The notes: generated by a model not told the origin, from the letters alone. A stretch of DNA of 64,000 nucleotides from Priestia iocasae (GCF_016909075.1 NZ_JAFBFC010000002.1:310001-374000); one strand, 5' to 3'; shown: positions 23,934 to 32,903, counted from the first letter of the stretch. Program-made: numbers and translations.

Positions 23934-24620
23934 ATGCATGATAATTTTGATGTAGTAGAAAGACTATGCATCCGTGTACCTAAAGTGTATGACTGGGTAC
24001 AACGTGCAGTTAGAGGAACCAGAACATTTGAAGGTGTCGATGCAATCAGTGCTTTAAATTTTGAATTTAGCAATTCACTTGGCTCATCTGATGACAACCC
24101 GTTTGACTATCTTGAAGTTGATGGAGGAGTAGACACAGCGATTTTAGTCGACCCTACAGCATTTTCAGTAGCAGAAGTCCCATCTGCAACAGGCACTCGC
24201 CCAACAGTAACAACTGTTTTACCAAACGGAGAAGTTATCTTGTTACAACGTGTAAGAGTTCGTGTTGAAGGAACTTACCGTGTAGAACTTAGAGATTCTT
24301 TAGGTACAGTTGGTATTTCTCAACCAGTCTCTTACTCAACAATTAAAACCTTCTTCTTATGTGCACCAGAAGGAACAGAAGTTGAAGGTACAGTTACTTC
24401 AATGGAAGATAATTCAGAATCAAACCTTGCAGATGCTTCACCAACAATTGATTTAGATGTTACCTTTTGCTTAAATGTATACTCTGTAATGGATGTAAAC
24501 ATTGAAGTTGAAGGTAGTTATGTCGGACCTCGTCCTGAGCTTATATCAGACATTTGTTCACTCAATACAATGCCTCCAACATGCCCAACGATCTTCCCTG
24601 GTATGGATCCTGACTGCTAA
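23934..24620 (+). CDS. probable spore-surface structural protein, family not recognised
   Basis: 228 residues, acidic, without signal peptide or membrane segment. It starts with 'VVERLCIRVPKVYDWVQRAV'; a 'cysteine then VPKVYDWV' opening is familiar from spore-associated proteins, but I cannot name the family. The middle is beta-rich and Thr/Val/Gly-rich. Cysteines cluster late (FFLCAPEG, TFCLN, DICSL) and the end is 'PPTCPTIFPGMDPDC'. A strong sigma-K promoter match and AGGAGG ribosome site precede it. The mother-cell sigma factor and neighbours point to a coat or exosporium component. Confidence 0.7.
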   Translation: MHDNFDVVERLCIRVPKVYDWVQRAVRGTRTFEGVDAISALNFEFSNSLGSSDDNPFDYLEVDGGVDTAILVDPTAFSVAEVPSATGTRPTVTTVLPNGEVILLQRVRVRVEGTYRVELRDSLGTVGISQPVSYSTIKTFFLCAPEGTEVEGTVTSMEDNSESNLADASPTIDLDVTFCLNVYSVMDVNIEVEGSYVGPRPELISDICSLNTMPPTCPTIFPGMDPDC

Positions 24621-24632
24621 GAGAGGTAACTC

Positions 24633-24660
24633 TAGAGGAGAGATTTCTCCTCTATTTTTA
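24633..24660 (+). terminator. terminator of the 23934 gene
   Basis: TAGAGGAGA-N4-TCTCCTCTA stem followed by TTTTTA. Confidence 0.8.
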
Positions 24661-24752
24661 TTGCATAAAACTTTTCATCTAATAATGAGCAAGGAAAACA
24701 ATCATTCATCTTCCATTGTTTACATATAAGATAATAGGAAAGGAGAATGATG

Positions 24753-25685
24753 ATGGATAAGAAAATTCCCTCACCTAAAGAAGAAGCCATTCAATTAAAG
24801 CAAAAGCTCATTCATTATAAAGCTGAGTTGTCTCATTCCCAACAAAAGTTAAAACAGTATGAGCGACTACTACAAATCGAAAAAGAAAATACATTATTTT
24901 GGCGAAATAAACATTCAGAAACCCTCTTTTCGACTGAAAAGGAAGCAGAAATAGAAGAATTAGAACAAGAAGTGAATTCTCTTAAAAATGCGCTAACCGA
25001 ACAACAGATGATTATGGAACAATTACAAAAAAAACTAGCCAGGCGTGAACCACTAAAAGAAGAAGTCATTGTTGAAAAAATAGTGGAAAAACCAGTGGAA
25101 GTTATTGTTGAAAAAATAGTGGAAAAACCAGTGGAAGTTATTGTTGAAAAAATAGTAGAAAAGCCTGTTGAAAAGATTATAGAAAAACCAGTAGAGCGCT
25201 TTTCTAAGCTCGATTTTGTTTGTTATTTTACTTATTCTATTGTAAATTCGTCCTCAGAAGACGACGAAATGATTATTGTAGGAAATGCGATGCTCAAAAA
25301 TCAAACAACAGCTTCCTTACACGAACCTACTATCTGTTTAAAAATCTCCCCACCTTTAAGCGGTCAGTTAAGTGGAAAGATTATGGAACAAAATGAACTA
25401 GCGGCAAAAGCAAGCGAGTTTCAACTACAAGTAAGTCCATCTAATTGGCGGTATAGCATTGCAAATTGGACAGAAAAAGTACGAAGTGATGGAGAGTACT
25501 GGCTAACACCTGTTAAAGCAACGAGTATTCCTGCAAACTCATTTTTATCATTTGATTCATTTCAAATTAGCATCCCACTAACTAAAGATCTTTCTTCATT
25601 TATGGTAGAAGGCTATGTATACACAAAAGAATGGAAAGAAGGAATTCCGTTTTTAAACAAAATTATGATTAACTTTTCTAACTAA
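24753..25685 (+). CDS. coiled-coil protein with EVIVEKIVEKPV repeats and a C-terminal globular domain
   Basis: 310 residues in three parts. A coiled coil covers about residues 8-103. Three near-identical 12-residue repeats (EVIVEKIVEKPV) plus a shorter one cover about 104-147. A beta-rich domain of about 160 residues follows ('LDFVCYFTYSIVNSS', 'SNWRYSIANWTEK', 'VEGYVYTKEWKEG'). The third of three consecutive ATGs is best spaced (7 bases) from AGGAG. I do not recognise the C-terminal domain. It may be a long stalk holding a terminal domain on the spore surface; the neighbouring cotO and yjcA support a spore role. Confidence 0.7.
   Translation: MDKKIPSPKEEAIQLKQKLIHYKAELSHSQQKLKQYERLLQIEKENTLFWRNKHSETLFSTEKEAEIEELEQEVNSLKNALTEQQMIMEQLQKKLARREPLKEEVIVEKIVEKPVEVIVEKIVEKPVEVIVEKIVEKPVEKIIEKPVERFSKLDFVCYFTYSIVNSSSEDDEMIIVGNAMLKNQTTASLHEPTICLKISPPLSGQLSGKIMEQNELAAKASEFQLQVSPSNWRYSIANWTEKVRSDGEYWLTPVKATSIPANSFLSFDSFQISIPLTKDLSSFMVEGYVYTKEWKEGIPFLNKIMINFSN
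25062..25193 (+). repeat. in-frame 36-base tandem repeats
   Basis: Full units at 25062-25097, 25098-25133 and 25134-25169, and a 24-base partial unit to 25193. Units one and two differ only near their first bases, so they are recent or homogenised copies. Confidence 0.9.
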
Positions 25686-25732
25686 AAGCCTCTCGTCAAT
25701 CAATAGATTAGCTATTGATTGACGAGAGGCTT
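25686..25732. terminator. bidirectional terminator
   Basis: A perfect 21-bp stem with 5-base loop (core GCCTCTCGTCAATCAATAG) between converging genes. Confidence 0.95.
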
Positions 25733-25735
25733 ATT

Positions 25736-26494
25736 TTATTCATGAAAATCAGATCCACCTGTTGGTATAAGCTTGTAAGTTGTAGCTAATTTTCGATAAG
25801 CAGTTTCTTGAGAAACAGTATGAAGAGGGTGATGAACTTCAATGCCATCAAAACCATATGCAATAAGCTCTTCTATAAGATGTTGATTTTTAATAACGGC
25901 TGGATGAGCTAACACTGCTAGTCCACCACTTTTATGAATGAGCTCTACTCCTTGCTTCGGCGTAAGCATCAATTTTTCCACGTTGCATACTTTTCCATCA
26001 CCTAAATACAAGTCAAAAACCGTTTTTACATCTTTCACATACCCTTTTGCCACCACTGCCTTAGCAATATGAGGTCTTGCAATAACAGCTCCTTGACTAA
26101 ATTCACTAACATCTTCAATGGTCAGTGGCATGCCTTGTTCATGAAATTTCTTCATGATTAATTGCGCACGCTCTTCACGCTGATCTCTGACTTGTTGAAG
26201 AATATCACGAAGTTCGTCTGTTTCCGTTAATCCATATCCTAAGATATCGATTCGTTCCCCTTGGTAATAAGTAGTTAATTCAATTCCTGGAATGACTACA
26301 ATCCCTAGCTTTTCTCCCTCTTCTTGTGCTTCTCTTACTCCTGACATCGTATCATGATCTGTAATAGCAATAGTCCGCTTACCTAAGTCTCTCATTCTAC
26401 GCACTACTGCAGACGGTGTATACACTCCATCTGAAGCTGTTGTGTGCATATGAAGATCATACGCTCCCTTTCTAATCAAATGATATAGGTCCAT
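25736..26494 (-). CDS. PHP-domain phosphoesterase (YciV/TrpH family)
   Basis: 252 residues. Metal-binding motifs are in order: DLHMHTTASDG (about 12), ITDHDT (about 43), GIELTT (about 68), RPHIAKAVV (about 140), LAHPAV (about 194), and terminal GGSDFHE. E. coli RNase AM/TrpH of this family degrades short oligonucleotides from the 5' end. The protein ends directly after the SDFH motif, about 15-25 residues earlier than most relatives. All metal ligands are kept, so it may still be active. Its stop codon abuts the terminator. Confidence 0.8.
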   Translation of the reverse strand: MDLYHLIRKGAYDLHMHTTASDGVYTPSAVVRRMRDLGKRTIAITDHDTMSGVREAQEEGEKLGIVVIPGIELTTYYQGERIDILGYGLTETDELRDILQQVRDQREERAQLIMKKFHEQGMPLTIEDVSEFSQGAVIARPHIAKAVVAKGYVKDVKTVFDLYLGDGKVCNVEKLMLTPKQGVELIHKSGGLAVLAHPAVIKNQHLIEELIAYGFDGIEVHHPLHTVSQETAYRKLATTYKLIPTGGSDFHE

Positions 26495-26579
26495 TTGTTA
26501 TCCCCTTCTTTCCTATCATTAAACGTATGTTAAGTAAAACACTGAATGACTGCTATGTAAATATCCCTCTAGATCAGAC

Positions 26580-26626
26580 AGAAAGAAATCGGCCGCTCAC
26601 ACGTTCATTTCGGCCGATTTCTTTCT
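26580..26626. terminator. strong terminator between yjcA and the PHP gene
   Basis: 16-bp stem AGAAAGAAATCGGCCG / CGGCCGATTTCTTTCT with 15-base loop. It overlaps the yjcA stop codon. Confidence 0.85.
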
Positions 26627-26966
26627 ATTTCATAAATGACTCAATAATGCCAGCTAAACCAGCAATGGCAAGAATTGAAATGAGAGGAAACGCAAGATGA
26701 GGAATGGCTAAGTAGCTAAAATATAACGCAAGGGCACACCACATTCCTGTACACCAATAACAGCTTAATAACTCTCCAATCCATTTGCGTAGCCCTTTTC
26801 CTTTTATATGCAAGTACGTTTCAACTGATCCATCTTCTTTTGATTCTTCAACTACTTCGTGAAACGGTTGGCGAATAAACCACGTAATTTTATCAAATAC
26901 AATTAATCTCGTTAGTCGAAACGTAGCTAGTACAAATAAAATTAAATACAACCATGTCCACTCCAC
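26625..26966 (-). CDS. yjcA: DUF1360 sporulation membrane protein YjcA
   Basis: 113 residues. An N-terminal membrane helix, the DUF1360 signature 'FRLTRLIVFDKIT', a short charged loop, 'LLSCYWCTGMWCALAL' with the conserved Cys-x2-Cys, and a last helix are present. It is a small membrane protein made during sporulation in B. subtilis. GTG start at 26966 follows AAAGGATG. It lies two genes from fabI, as in B. subtilis, with cotO between. Confidence 0.85.
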   Translation of the reverse strand: MEWTWLYLILFVLATFRLTRLIVFDKITWFIRQPFHEVVEESKEDGSVETYLHIKGKGLRKWIGELLSCYWCTGMWCALALYFSYLAIPHLAFPLISILAIAGLAGIIESFMK

Positions 26967-27010
26967 TGTTTCATCATCCTTTACTTACATAGTAACACTC
27001 ATAAAAAAAA

Positions 27011-27040
27011 GCTAACAATCGAGCGCTCCCTGTTGTTAGC
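27011..27040 (-). terminator. terminator of cotO
   Basis: GCTAACAA-N14-TTGTTAGC followed leftwards by TTTTTTTT. Confidence 0.85.
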
Positions 27041-27058
27041 TCTGAGCTTGCATCTCTT

Positions 27059-27517
27059 TTAAATTTTTATAATGGAAATTTTTCTTATATTATCAATCTT
27101 AATTTTTAGTTCTTCTGTTTTAGGGGGAGCAATAAACGCAATATAGTCTTCTTTCACTTCAACGATTGTTCCTACATATTTATCTATTTTTGTGGTCAAT
27201 TCACAGATTGGCTGTGACATATGTTTTGGGAACCCCGCCAGAAAAGCTGCCTTCTCTTTAATGCTCATTTCTTGAAACATCTTATTTGGCTTACGCGCCT
27301 CTTCTTTCTTTGCACTTTCATCAACCGTTTTAATTAAAGAAAAAGATGGTTCCTCTTTTGGCAAGCTCTTCTCTTCTATTTCCTTTACTACTGTTTTGGA
27401 TTGATCTGCTGGCGAATGAAAGTAATATTGCATGGACCGTTTCATTTGCTGAATAGTCGGTTGAACAATATACATTAATGGTTCATTTTCTTCTGATCTT
27501 GACTTTGAATTTTTCAT
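27059..27517 (-). CDS. cotO: spore coat protein CotO-like
   Basis: 152 residues. The N-terminal half is charged and variable ('MYIVQPTIQQMKRSMQYYF'); the C-terminal third is conserved-looking ('KAAFLAGFPKHMSQPICEL' and 'YVGTIVEVKEDYIAFIAPP'), the part shared by CotO/YjbX proteins. CotO is a coat morphogenetic protein of the outer coat. Position immediately after fabI (divergence in sequence, same order as yjbW-yjbX) supports it. ATG follows TTGGAGG. Confidence 0.75.
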   Translation of the reverse strand: MKNSKSRSEENEPLMYIVQPTIQQMKRSMQYYFHSPADQSKTVVKEIEEKSLPKEEPSFSLIKTVDESAKKEEARKPNKMFQEMSIKEKAAFLAGFPKHMSQPICELTTKIDKYVGTIVEVKEDYIAFIAPPKTEELKIKIDNIRKISIIKI

Positions 27518-27620
27518 GGAAGCATACCTCCAATTGCTTTACTAGTTAGCATTCTTCTTTTAAATGTATGCCTCTCCTTTATAAAACTTGTTCATTTTTT
27601 CTTAAAATGACAGGAAGACA

Positions 27621-27676
27621 AAAAAACTTGCTCCATCCATCTCGTAAAGTACGTAATGGAAGAGCAAGGTTTTTTA
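27621..27676 (-). terminator. terminator of fabI
   Basis: AACTTGCTC…ATCCAT / ATGGA…GAGCAAGGTT with A/T runs at both ends. Confidence 0.75.
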
Positions 27677-27693
27677 ATTATGTTGCTTGTAAA

Positions 27694-28473
27694 TTAACGT
27701 CCAATAATGTGGAAACCAGAATCAACGTGAATGTTCTCACCGGTAATGCCACGAGCTAAATCACTGAATAAGAAAACAGCTGTATCTCCAACCTCTTCTT
27801 GTGTTGTTGTTCGACGAAGTGGAGCACGCTCTTCAATGTCTTTTAAGATTGCATTAAATCCACTTATTCCTTTAGCAGATAATGTACGAATTGGACCTGC
27901 TGATATCGCGTTAACACGAATATTATGTTTTCCTAAATCAGAAGCTAAATATTTTACACTAGCTTCAAGTGATGCTTTTGCTACACCCATTACATTGTAA
28001 TTCTCAACAACACGCTCTCCACCAAGGTATGTTAATGTTACAATGCTTCCACCTTCTGTCATTAACTCTTTTGCAGCCTTTGAAACAGCTGCTAGTGAAT
28101 AGGAGCTAATGTTGTGTGCCAATAAAAAGCCATCGCGAGATGTATCAACATATTCACCTTCTAAATCTTCACTTTTTGCAAATGCAATGCAGTGTGCAAG
28201 TCCATGAATCATCCCAACTTCTTCTTTAATTTGATTAAAGCATGCTTGAATATCTTCATCGTTGGTCACATCACATGGTAAGATAATAGAATCGTTACGA
28301 TCTAATGTATCAGCAAGTTCACGAACATTCTTTTCCAAACGTTCGCCTGCATATGTAAAAACTAGACGAGCTCCTGCTTCATGCAGAGAACGTGCGATTC
28401 CCCAAGCAATACTTCTCTTATTTGCTACACCCATTACAACAAACGTACGATTTTCTAAAGACAAACTTCTCAT
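27694..28473 (-). CDS. fabI: enoyl-[acyl-carrier-protein] reductase (NADH) FabI
   Basis: 259 residues, an SDR-type fatty-acid synthesis enzyme. NAD-binding 'GVANKRSIAWGIA' (about 15-27) is the FabI-specific glycine-poor loop. The catalytic pair is in 'ENYNVMGVAKASLE' (Tyr and Lys seven apart). The C-terminal part contains 'SAGPIRTLSAKGISGF'. It reduces trans-2-enoyl-ACP in each elongation cycle. ATG at 28473 follows GGAGG; an upstream ATG overlaps that site. A FapR operator match is present upstream. Confidence 0.95.
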   Translation of the reverse strand: MRSLSLENRTFVVMGVANKRSIAWGIARSLHEAGARLVFTYAGERLEKNVRELADTLDRNDSIILPCDVTNDEDIQACFNQIKEEVGMIHGLAHCIAFAKSEDLEGEYVDTSRDGFLLAHNISSYSLAAVSKAAKELMTEGGSIVTLTYLGGERVVENYNVMGVAKASLEASVKYLASDLGKHNIRVNAISAGPIRTLSAKGISGFNAILKDIEERAPLRRTTTQEEVGDTAVFLFSDLARGITGENIHVDSGFHIIGR

Positions 28474-28606
28474 CCGTAAAACCTCCATTTATGTAAAATC
28501 AACTTTTTTATTCCGTTAAAAACTTCTTATACGTTCCTTTTACACTTTCATTAGGTTACATATTAAAACGCTATTGATTTCTCTATACCCTTTTATATAA
28601 CAAGTT

Positions 28607-28625
28607 ATTAGTACCTAGTATTAAT
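28607..28625 (-). promoter_or_regulatory. FapR operator of fabI
   Basis: ATTAGTACCTAGTATTAAT strongly resembles the FapR box (TTAGTACCTnnTAnTAA type). It lies about 135 bases upstream of fabI. FapR represses fabI in B. subtilis and is released by malonyl-CoA. The remaining gap is AT-rich with a terminator. Confidence 0.75.
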
Positions 28626-28669
28626 ATCAGTATATCATATTATCTAAAATGCACAATCGTTAATTCACA

Positions 28670-28703
28670 AAAAAGTCACGTACTTATAAGTACGTGACTT
28701 TTT
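28670..28703 (-). terminator. terminator of the antiporter gene
   Basis: Perfect palindrome with AAAAAGTCACG…CGTGACTTTTT arms; works for leftward transcription just after the stop codon. Confidence 0.9.
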
Positions 28704-28706
28704 CAT

Positions 28707-30566
28707 TTATTTAATTCCGTATTCCAATACCATTTTAAGCTCATTCACATACTCACGTGATCCAGTCACAATAAGCTTATCATCTATCATTAGCTCTGTA
28801 TCTCCATGAGGCACGATTGAGTCTTTGTCTCTAAAGATACGAACGAAAATAACATCTCCCGTAAATGGAAAACTCCTCAATTCAATGCCATCATATTTTT
28901 TATTTTTCATATTGATTTGATATAATCCAGACTCTTGTGTTGTAAAGATATTCATTACACTTGGAGACTCGATTAATGCTTTTAACAATGATTTGGTAGA
29001 GAGAAGAACCGAAAACACATCAATGTTGTTTTCTTTTAACTTCATGTCTAAATCTGGTGTTTCTACACGTGCAATAACACGCTCTACTCCTTGCTCTTTT
29101 GTAAATAATGCAACGCGAGCATTTCGTTCTTCATCTCCTGTTGTAACGACAACAATATCAGCATCAAATACTCCAGCTTCTTGTAAGTCTTGTTCTGTAT
29201 AATCATTAATTTCCACAATGTTAAATATGGACTCAGAAGTACGACTTGTCAGTTTTTCCTGCTTTGGATGAAAAATGGTTAACTCATAGGAGGAAGGATT
29301 CAACTCTCTTGTCACAGGTAAAGAGAACTGATTCGCTCCCACAAAATGAATGCGGGTCTTTTTCTCTGTTTTCGTTTGTTTTGGAAACAGCTTTCTAAAT
29401 AAAACAGGTGTCACAATACATGTCACAACGGCTACTAAAATTAATGCGCCTGACATCTGTGAATCAATAACCCCAATGTTTTCACCAATTGTGGCTGCGG
29501 CAATCACAAGTGACAACGTAGATGTTAACAAGAACCCAGAAGCTAAAACGGTTTTCATATCATACCAAACACGTAAAATTAAAATTGGAATTAATTTTGA
29601 TAGTAGTAAAGCGATAAATAAAAGCGGCATTAAAATTAACACCTTTTTATCACCAAACAGTGACCAAACATCTAATTTCACTCCGACCATTACAAAGAAA
29701 ATCGGAATTAAAAATCCGTATCCAAACGAATCCATCTTATGAACTAAATCTTTATTTGGTGAGAGTAAAGAAACGAGAACCCCTGCTAAAAATGCCCCTA
29801 AAATATTTTCAGCACCAATTGATTCTGATACTCCCACAAGAATGATAATTAAAGCAAATACTGCTCGAGTGTCAATTTGAATTGTGCCTTTTGACATTGT
29901 TTCAACAAATGAGCGATGCTTGAACCTTTTTCCAACAAAATAAAACAGAATCCCAACAGCAAATAGAATCAATAATAACCATGTGTTACCTTCACCTGAT
30001 TTATCATATATGGACACAAATACCGCTAACAAGACCATTGTAACAAGATCTGCAACAACAGCAATCAAGAGAATAATTTGCCCAATCGGCTTTTTCATTA
30101 TTTGCGCATCTTTTAACGTTGGTACAACAACTCCTAGTGAGATTGTTGAAATAATTAACGTCATTAAGAACGCATTTTCAATAAAACCAGCCCAAACAAA
30201 TGCATAAGATAAAAGTAACGATACAGCAAAGATTGCAATAAACACAATAACTGAAGCAAAAAATGCATTCGGAGCGTTCTTTCCACTTGGTAGCTTCTCT
30301 TTCTTTTGCTTGCCTGCAAATGCAGAGAAATCAATTTCTAGACCACTTAAGAACATTAAAAAGATAAATCCTAATGTTGATAGGGTCTCTAGCCACATAT
30401 CTTGCTCAACAATATCAAAGCCGCTTTTTCCAATAATGAGTCCCATAATAATTTCTGCTACAACGACTGGAATAATCCTTAACTTAAACCGATGTAATAA
30501 AATGGGCGTTAAAAATGCTACGATAATAACAATAACTAGTGAGGTAACGGACGCATGATGTTCCAT
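28707..30566 (-). CDS. yjbQ: CPA2-family cation:proton antiporter with C-terminal RCK (TrkA) domain, YjbQ-like
   Basis: 619 residues. About twelve membrane helices (residues 5-395), including 'LSTLGFIFLMFLSGLEIDF' and 'ENILGAFLAGVLVSLLSP', are followed by an RCK/TrkA-N Rossmann domain from about 407 ('IHFVGANQF…') and TrkA-C from about 535 to the end. It is expected to exchange K+ or Na+ for H+ in the cytoplasmic membrane, gated by nucleotide. The glycine motif of the Rossmann domain is degenerate. ATG follows AGGAAGGAGAGGGG. mgtE lies 57 bases upstream on the same strand. Confidence 0.85.
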   Translation of the reverse strand: MEHHASVTSLVIVIIVAFLTPILLHRFKLRIIPVVVAEIIMGLIIGKSGFDIVEQDMWLETLSTLGFIFLMFLSGLEIDFSAFAGKQKKEKLPSGKNAPNAFFASVIVFIAIFAVSLLLSYAFVWAGFIENAFLMTLIISTISLGVVVPTLKDAQIMKKPIGQIILLIAVVADLVTMVLLAVFVSIYDKSGEGNTWLLLILFAVGILFYFVGKRFKHRSFVETMSKGTIQIDTRAVFALIIILVGVSESIGAENILGAFLAGVLVSLLSPNKDLVHKMDSFGYGFLIPIFFVMVGVKLDVWSLFGDKKVLILMPLLFIALLLSKLIPILILRVWYDMKTVLASGFLLTSTLSLVIAAATIGENIGVIDSQMSGALILVAVVTCIVTPVLFRKLFPKQTKTEKKTRIHFVGANQFSLPVTRELNPSSYELTIFHPKQEKLTSRTSESIFNIVEINDYTEQDLQEAGVFDADIVVVTTGDEERNARVALFTKEQGVERVIARVETPDLDMKLKENNIDVFSVLLSTKSLLKALIESPSVMNIFTTQESGLYQINMKNKKYDGIELRSFPFTGDVIFVRIFRDKDSIVPHGDTELMIDDKLIVTGSREYVNELKMVLEYGIK

Positions 30567-30623
30567 TTTCCCCTCTCCTTCCTGTGCCCTACATTTAGCA
30601 GGAGATATAGATAATTTATTTTA

Positions 30624-31997
30624 CTACTGTAAATAACTCATAAACATGGTTGCTAAACCAAAATAAATCAAAATACTGATTAAATCGTTAATTGTTGTAA
30701 TAAATGGACCTGATGCAACGGCTGGATCAATATTTAGACGGTCCATTAAAAGAGGCACGAACGATCCAGCTAGTGTTGCCACAATCAATGTAACAAAGAT
30801 GGATACCCCAACGAGCAATCCGAGAAAGATGTCACCCTGCCATATATACACAATCAGTGTAACAAGTACACCACAGGAACCTCCTGTAATAAAGCCAGTC
30901 CCTGCTTCTCGGCCAATCAGTTTCCACTTACTTTCTTCTGCTACTTCTCCTGTTGCTAATCCTCTTACTGCTACAGCTAATGCTTGTGTACCTGTATTCC
31001 CTGCCATTCCTGCAATTAATGGAATAAATACAGCTAGGATTGCCACTTGATTTAATGTATCTTCAAATTGACCAATTAAGCTTGCGGTCATCATGCCTAA
31101 AAATAACAAGATGACTAACCATGGTAAACGTTTCTTTGCAGCGGAAAAAGGCGTTTTATCAACAGTATCAACATCACTGATTCCGGCTAGCTTAGAGTAG
31201 TCATCTGATGCTTCCTCGTCGATAACATCAATAACATCATCAACCGTAATAATCCCTAACAAGTGATGTTGAAAATCAACAACCGGTAATGCTAAAAAGT
31301 TATAATCTCGCATCGTACGTGCGACCTCTTCTTGGTCCTCGGCAACTGATACGGAGACAACTCGATCACTCATCACTTCATGAATCATCGTATCTTCATC
31401 TGCTACAATTAAGTCTCTTAATGAAATAACCCCTACAAGCTTTTTATCTTCATCTACCACAAACACATAATAAATGGTTTCAGCTTCCGGCGCTTCTTTT
31501 CGCAAAATTTGCATAGCAGAATGAACCGTTTGGTGGGCATGAATCGCGACAAACTCGGTTGTCATAATACTGCCAGCCGTGTACTCTTCGTAGTGAAGCA
31601 GATCTTTAATCTCTTTAGCCGATTCATCATCCATAATCGTTAAGTAACTGGCTACTTGTTCTTTATCAAGTTCATTTAACACGTCAACTGCATCATCGGC
31701 ATACATTTCTGATAACATATCCGCCGCAAACGTTGGATGCATTTCCGATAATAATGTTTGATAATCTTCTTCTGGTATTTCTAAATTTTCAAAAATACCT
31801 GCCATTTCTTTTGGAGACAGAATTTCATAAAGGTAAGAGCGTTGCATGTCATCTAGTTCTTCATAAAATTGTGCTTGATCATACGTATGCATGTCTAGAA
31901 ACTCATGACGAAATGTTTCAATATCATTATTGTTTAGTGCATATACTAACTGTTCTCTTATCCATTTTTCATTTGTTAACTCTGTCACTTCATTCAA
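30624..31997 (-). CDS. mgtE: magnesium transporter MgtE
   Basis: 457 residues. The N-terminal superhelical domain (about 15-130) is followed by tandem CBS domains (about 135-260, 'IMTTEFVAIHAHQTVHSAM' and 'DRVVSVSVAEDQEEVARTM'). Five membrane helices follow from about 285, with 'PLIAGMAGNTGTQALAVAVRG' containing the pore-lining Asn/Gly region. The cytosolic part senses Mg2+ and closes the channel when it is high. TTG start at 31997 with GGGGAGG 8 bases before it. I see no M-box riboswitch in the 168-base upstream gap. Confidence 0.9.
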   Translation of the reverse strand: MNEVTELTNEKWIREQLVYALNNNDIETFRHEFLDMHTYDQAQFYEELDDMQRSYLYEILSPKEMAGIFENLEIPEEDYQTLLSEMHPTFAADMLSEMYADDAVDVLNELDKEQVASYLTIMDDESAKEIKDLLHYEEYTAGSIMTTEFVAIHAHQTVHSAMQILRKEAPEAETIYYVFVVDEDKKLVGVISLRDLIVADEDTMIHEVMSDRVVSVSVAEDQEEVARTMRDYNFLALPVVDFQHHLLGIITVDDVIDVIDEEASDDYSKLAGISDVDTVDKTPFSAAKKRLPWLVILLFLGMMTASLIGQFEDTLNQVAILAVFIPLIAGMAGNTGTQALAVAVRGLATGEVAEESKWKLIGREAGTGFITGGSCGVLVTLIVYIWQGDIFLGLLVGVSIFVTLIVATLAGSFVPLLMDRLNIDPAVASGPFITTINDLISILIYFGLATMFMSYLQ

Positions 31998-32165
31998 GCA
32001 GACCGCCTCCCCTCAAAACAAAACTCTTTTAACTGTATTACGTAATGCGCTTACAATTCAACTAATAAATATTAATTTGTCAAAATTGATTTTTATTGTC
32101 TATGAATAGTTTGTGCAAATATCGTGTTATTTTAAAGATAGAAAGTAAATTATAGGAGTGAAAAA

Positions 32166-32903
32166 ATGAAATTTGACATTATTGGTGACATACATGGGTG
32201 CTTTGAAGAATTCAAAGAACTAACAACAAAGCTTGGTTATACATGGGAGACAGGAGTCCCAAAACATCCTGAACAACGAAAACTAGTGTTTGTTGGGGAC
32301 TTAACCGATCGAGGCCCTCGCTCTTTAGATGTCATTCGAGTTGTATGGAAGCTTGTTATCCAAGAAAAAGAGGCCCATTACTGCCCAGGTAATCATTGCA
32401 ATAAACTATATCGATACTTTTTAGGCAACAAGGTACAAATCACACACGGATTAGAAACAACCGTGGCTGAATACGAAGAACTCTCAAAAAGCAACCAACA
32501 AACGATTCAAAATCAATTCATTGAACTGTATGAGATGTCTCCTCTTTATTTACAACTTGATCAAAATCGATTAGTCGTGTCTCATGCTGGTATTCGTGCA
32601 GACTATATAGGCCGCACCGATAAAAAGGTAAAAACATTTGTCTTATATGGAGACATTACTGGTGAAAAGCATGAAGATGGCTCTCCTGTTAGACGTGACT
32701 GGGCAAAGCATTATGAAGGAAAAGCAATAAACGTATATGGACATACACCTGTAAAAGAACCTCGCATCCTTAATCAAACTTTTAACATTGATACAGGTGC
32801 GGTGTTTGGTGGATCATTAACCGCTTTGCGTTATCCAGAGCTAGAAACTGTATCCGTCCCTTCTTCTATGCCTTATGTAAAAGAAAAATTCCGAGAACTA
32901 TAA
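32166..32903 (+). CDS. prpE: bis(5'-nucleosyl)-tetraphosphatase (symmetrical-type) PrpE
   Basis: 245 residues, calcineurin-like phosphoesterase. Metal motifs are GDIHGC (about 7), GDLTDRGP (about 44), GNHCNK (about 76), HAG (about 141) and GHTP (about 199). It resembles B. subtilis PrpE, which cleaves diadenosine polyphosphates and is linked to spore germination. ATG follows ATAGGAGTG. It converges on the pseudouridine synthase gene. Confidence 0.85.
   Translation: MKFDIIGDIHGCFEEFKELTTKLGYTWETGVPKHPEQRKLVFVGDLTDRGPRSLDVIRVVWKLVIQEKEAHYCPGNHCNKLYRYFLGNKVQITHGLETTVAEYEELSKSNQQTIQNQFIELYEMSPLYLQLDQNRLVVSHAGIRADYIGRTDKKVKTFVLYGDITGEKHEDGSPVRRDWAKHYEGKAINVYGHTPVKEPRILNQTFNIDTGAVFGGSLTALRYPELETVSVPSSMPYVKEKFREL

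Noticed and set aside
25062-25193. CRISPR-like direct repeats
   Set aside because: Repeats are contiguous, in frame and coding; there are no spacers.
31998-32165. M-box riboswitch before mgtE
   Set aside because: The gap is short and AT-rich, and none of the conserved M-box elements was seen.
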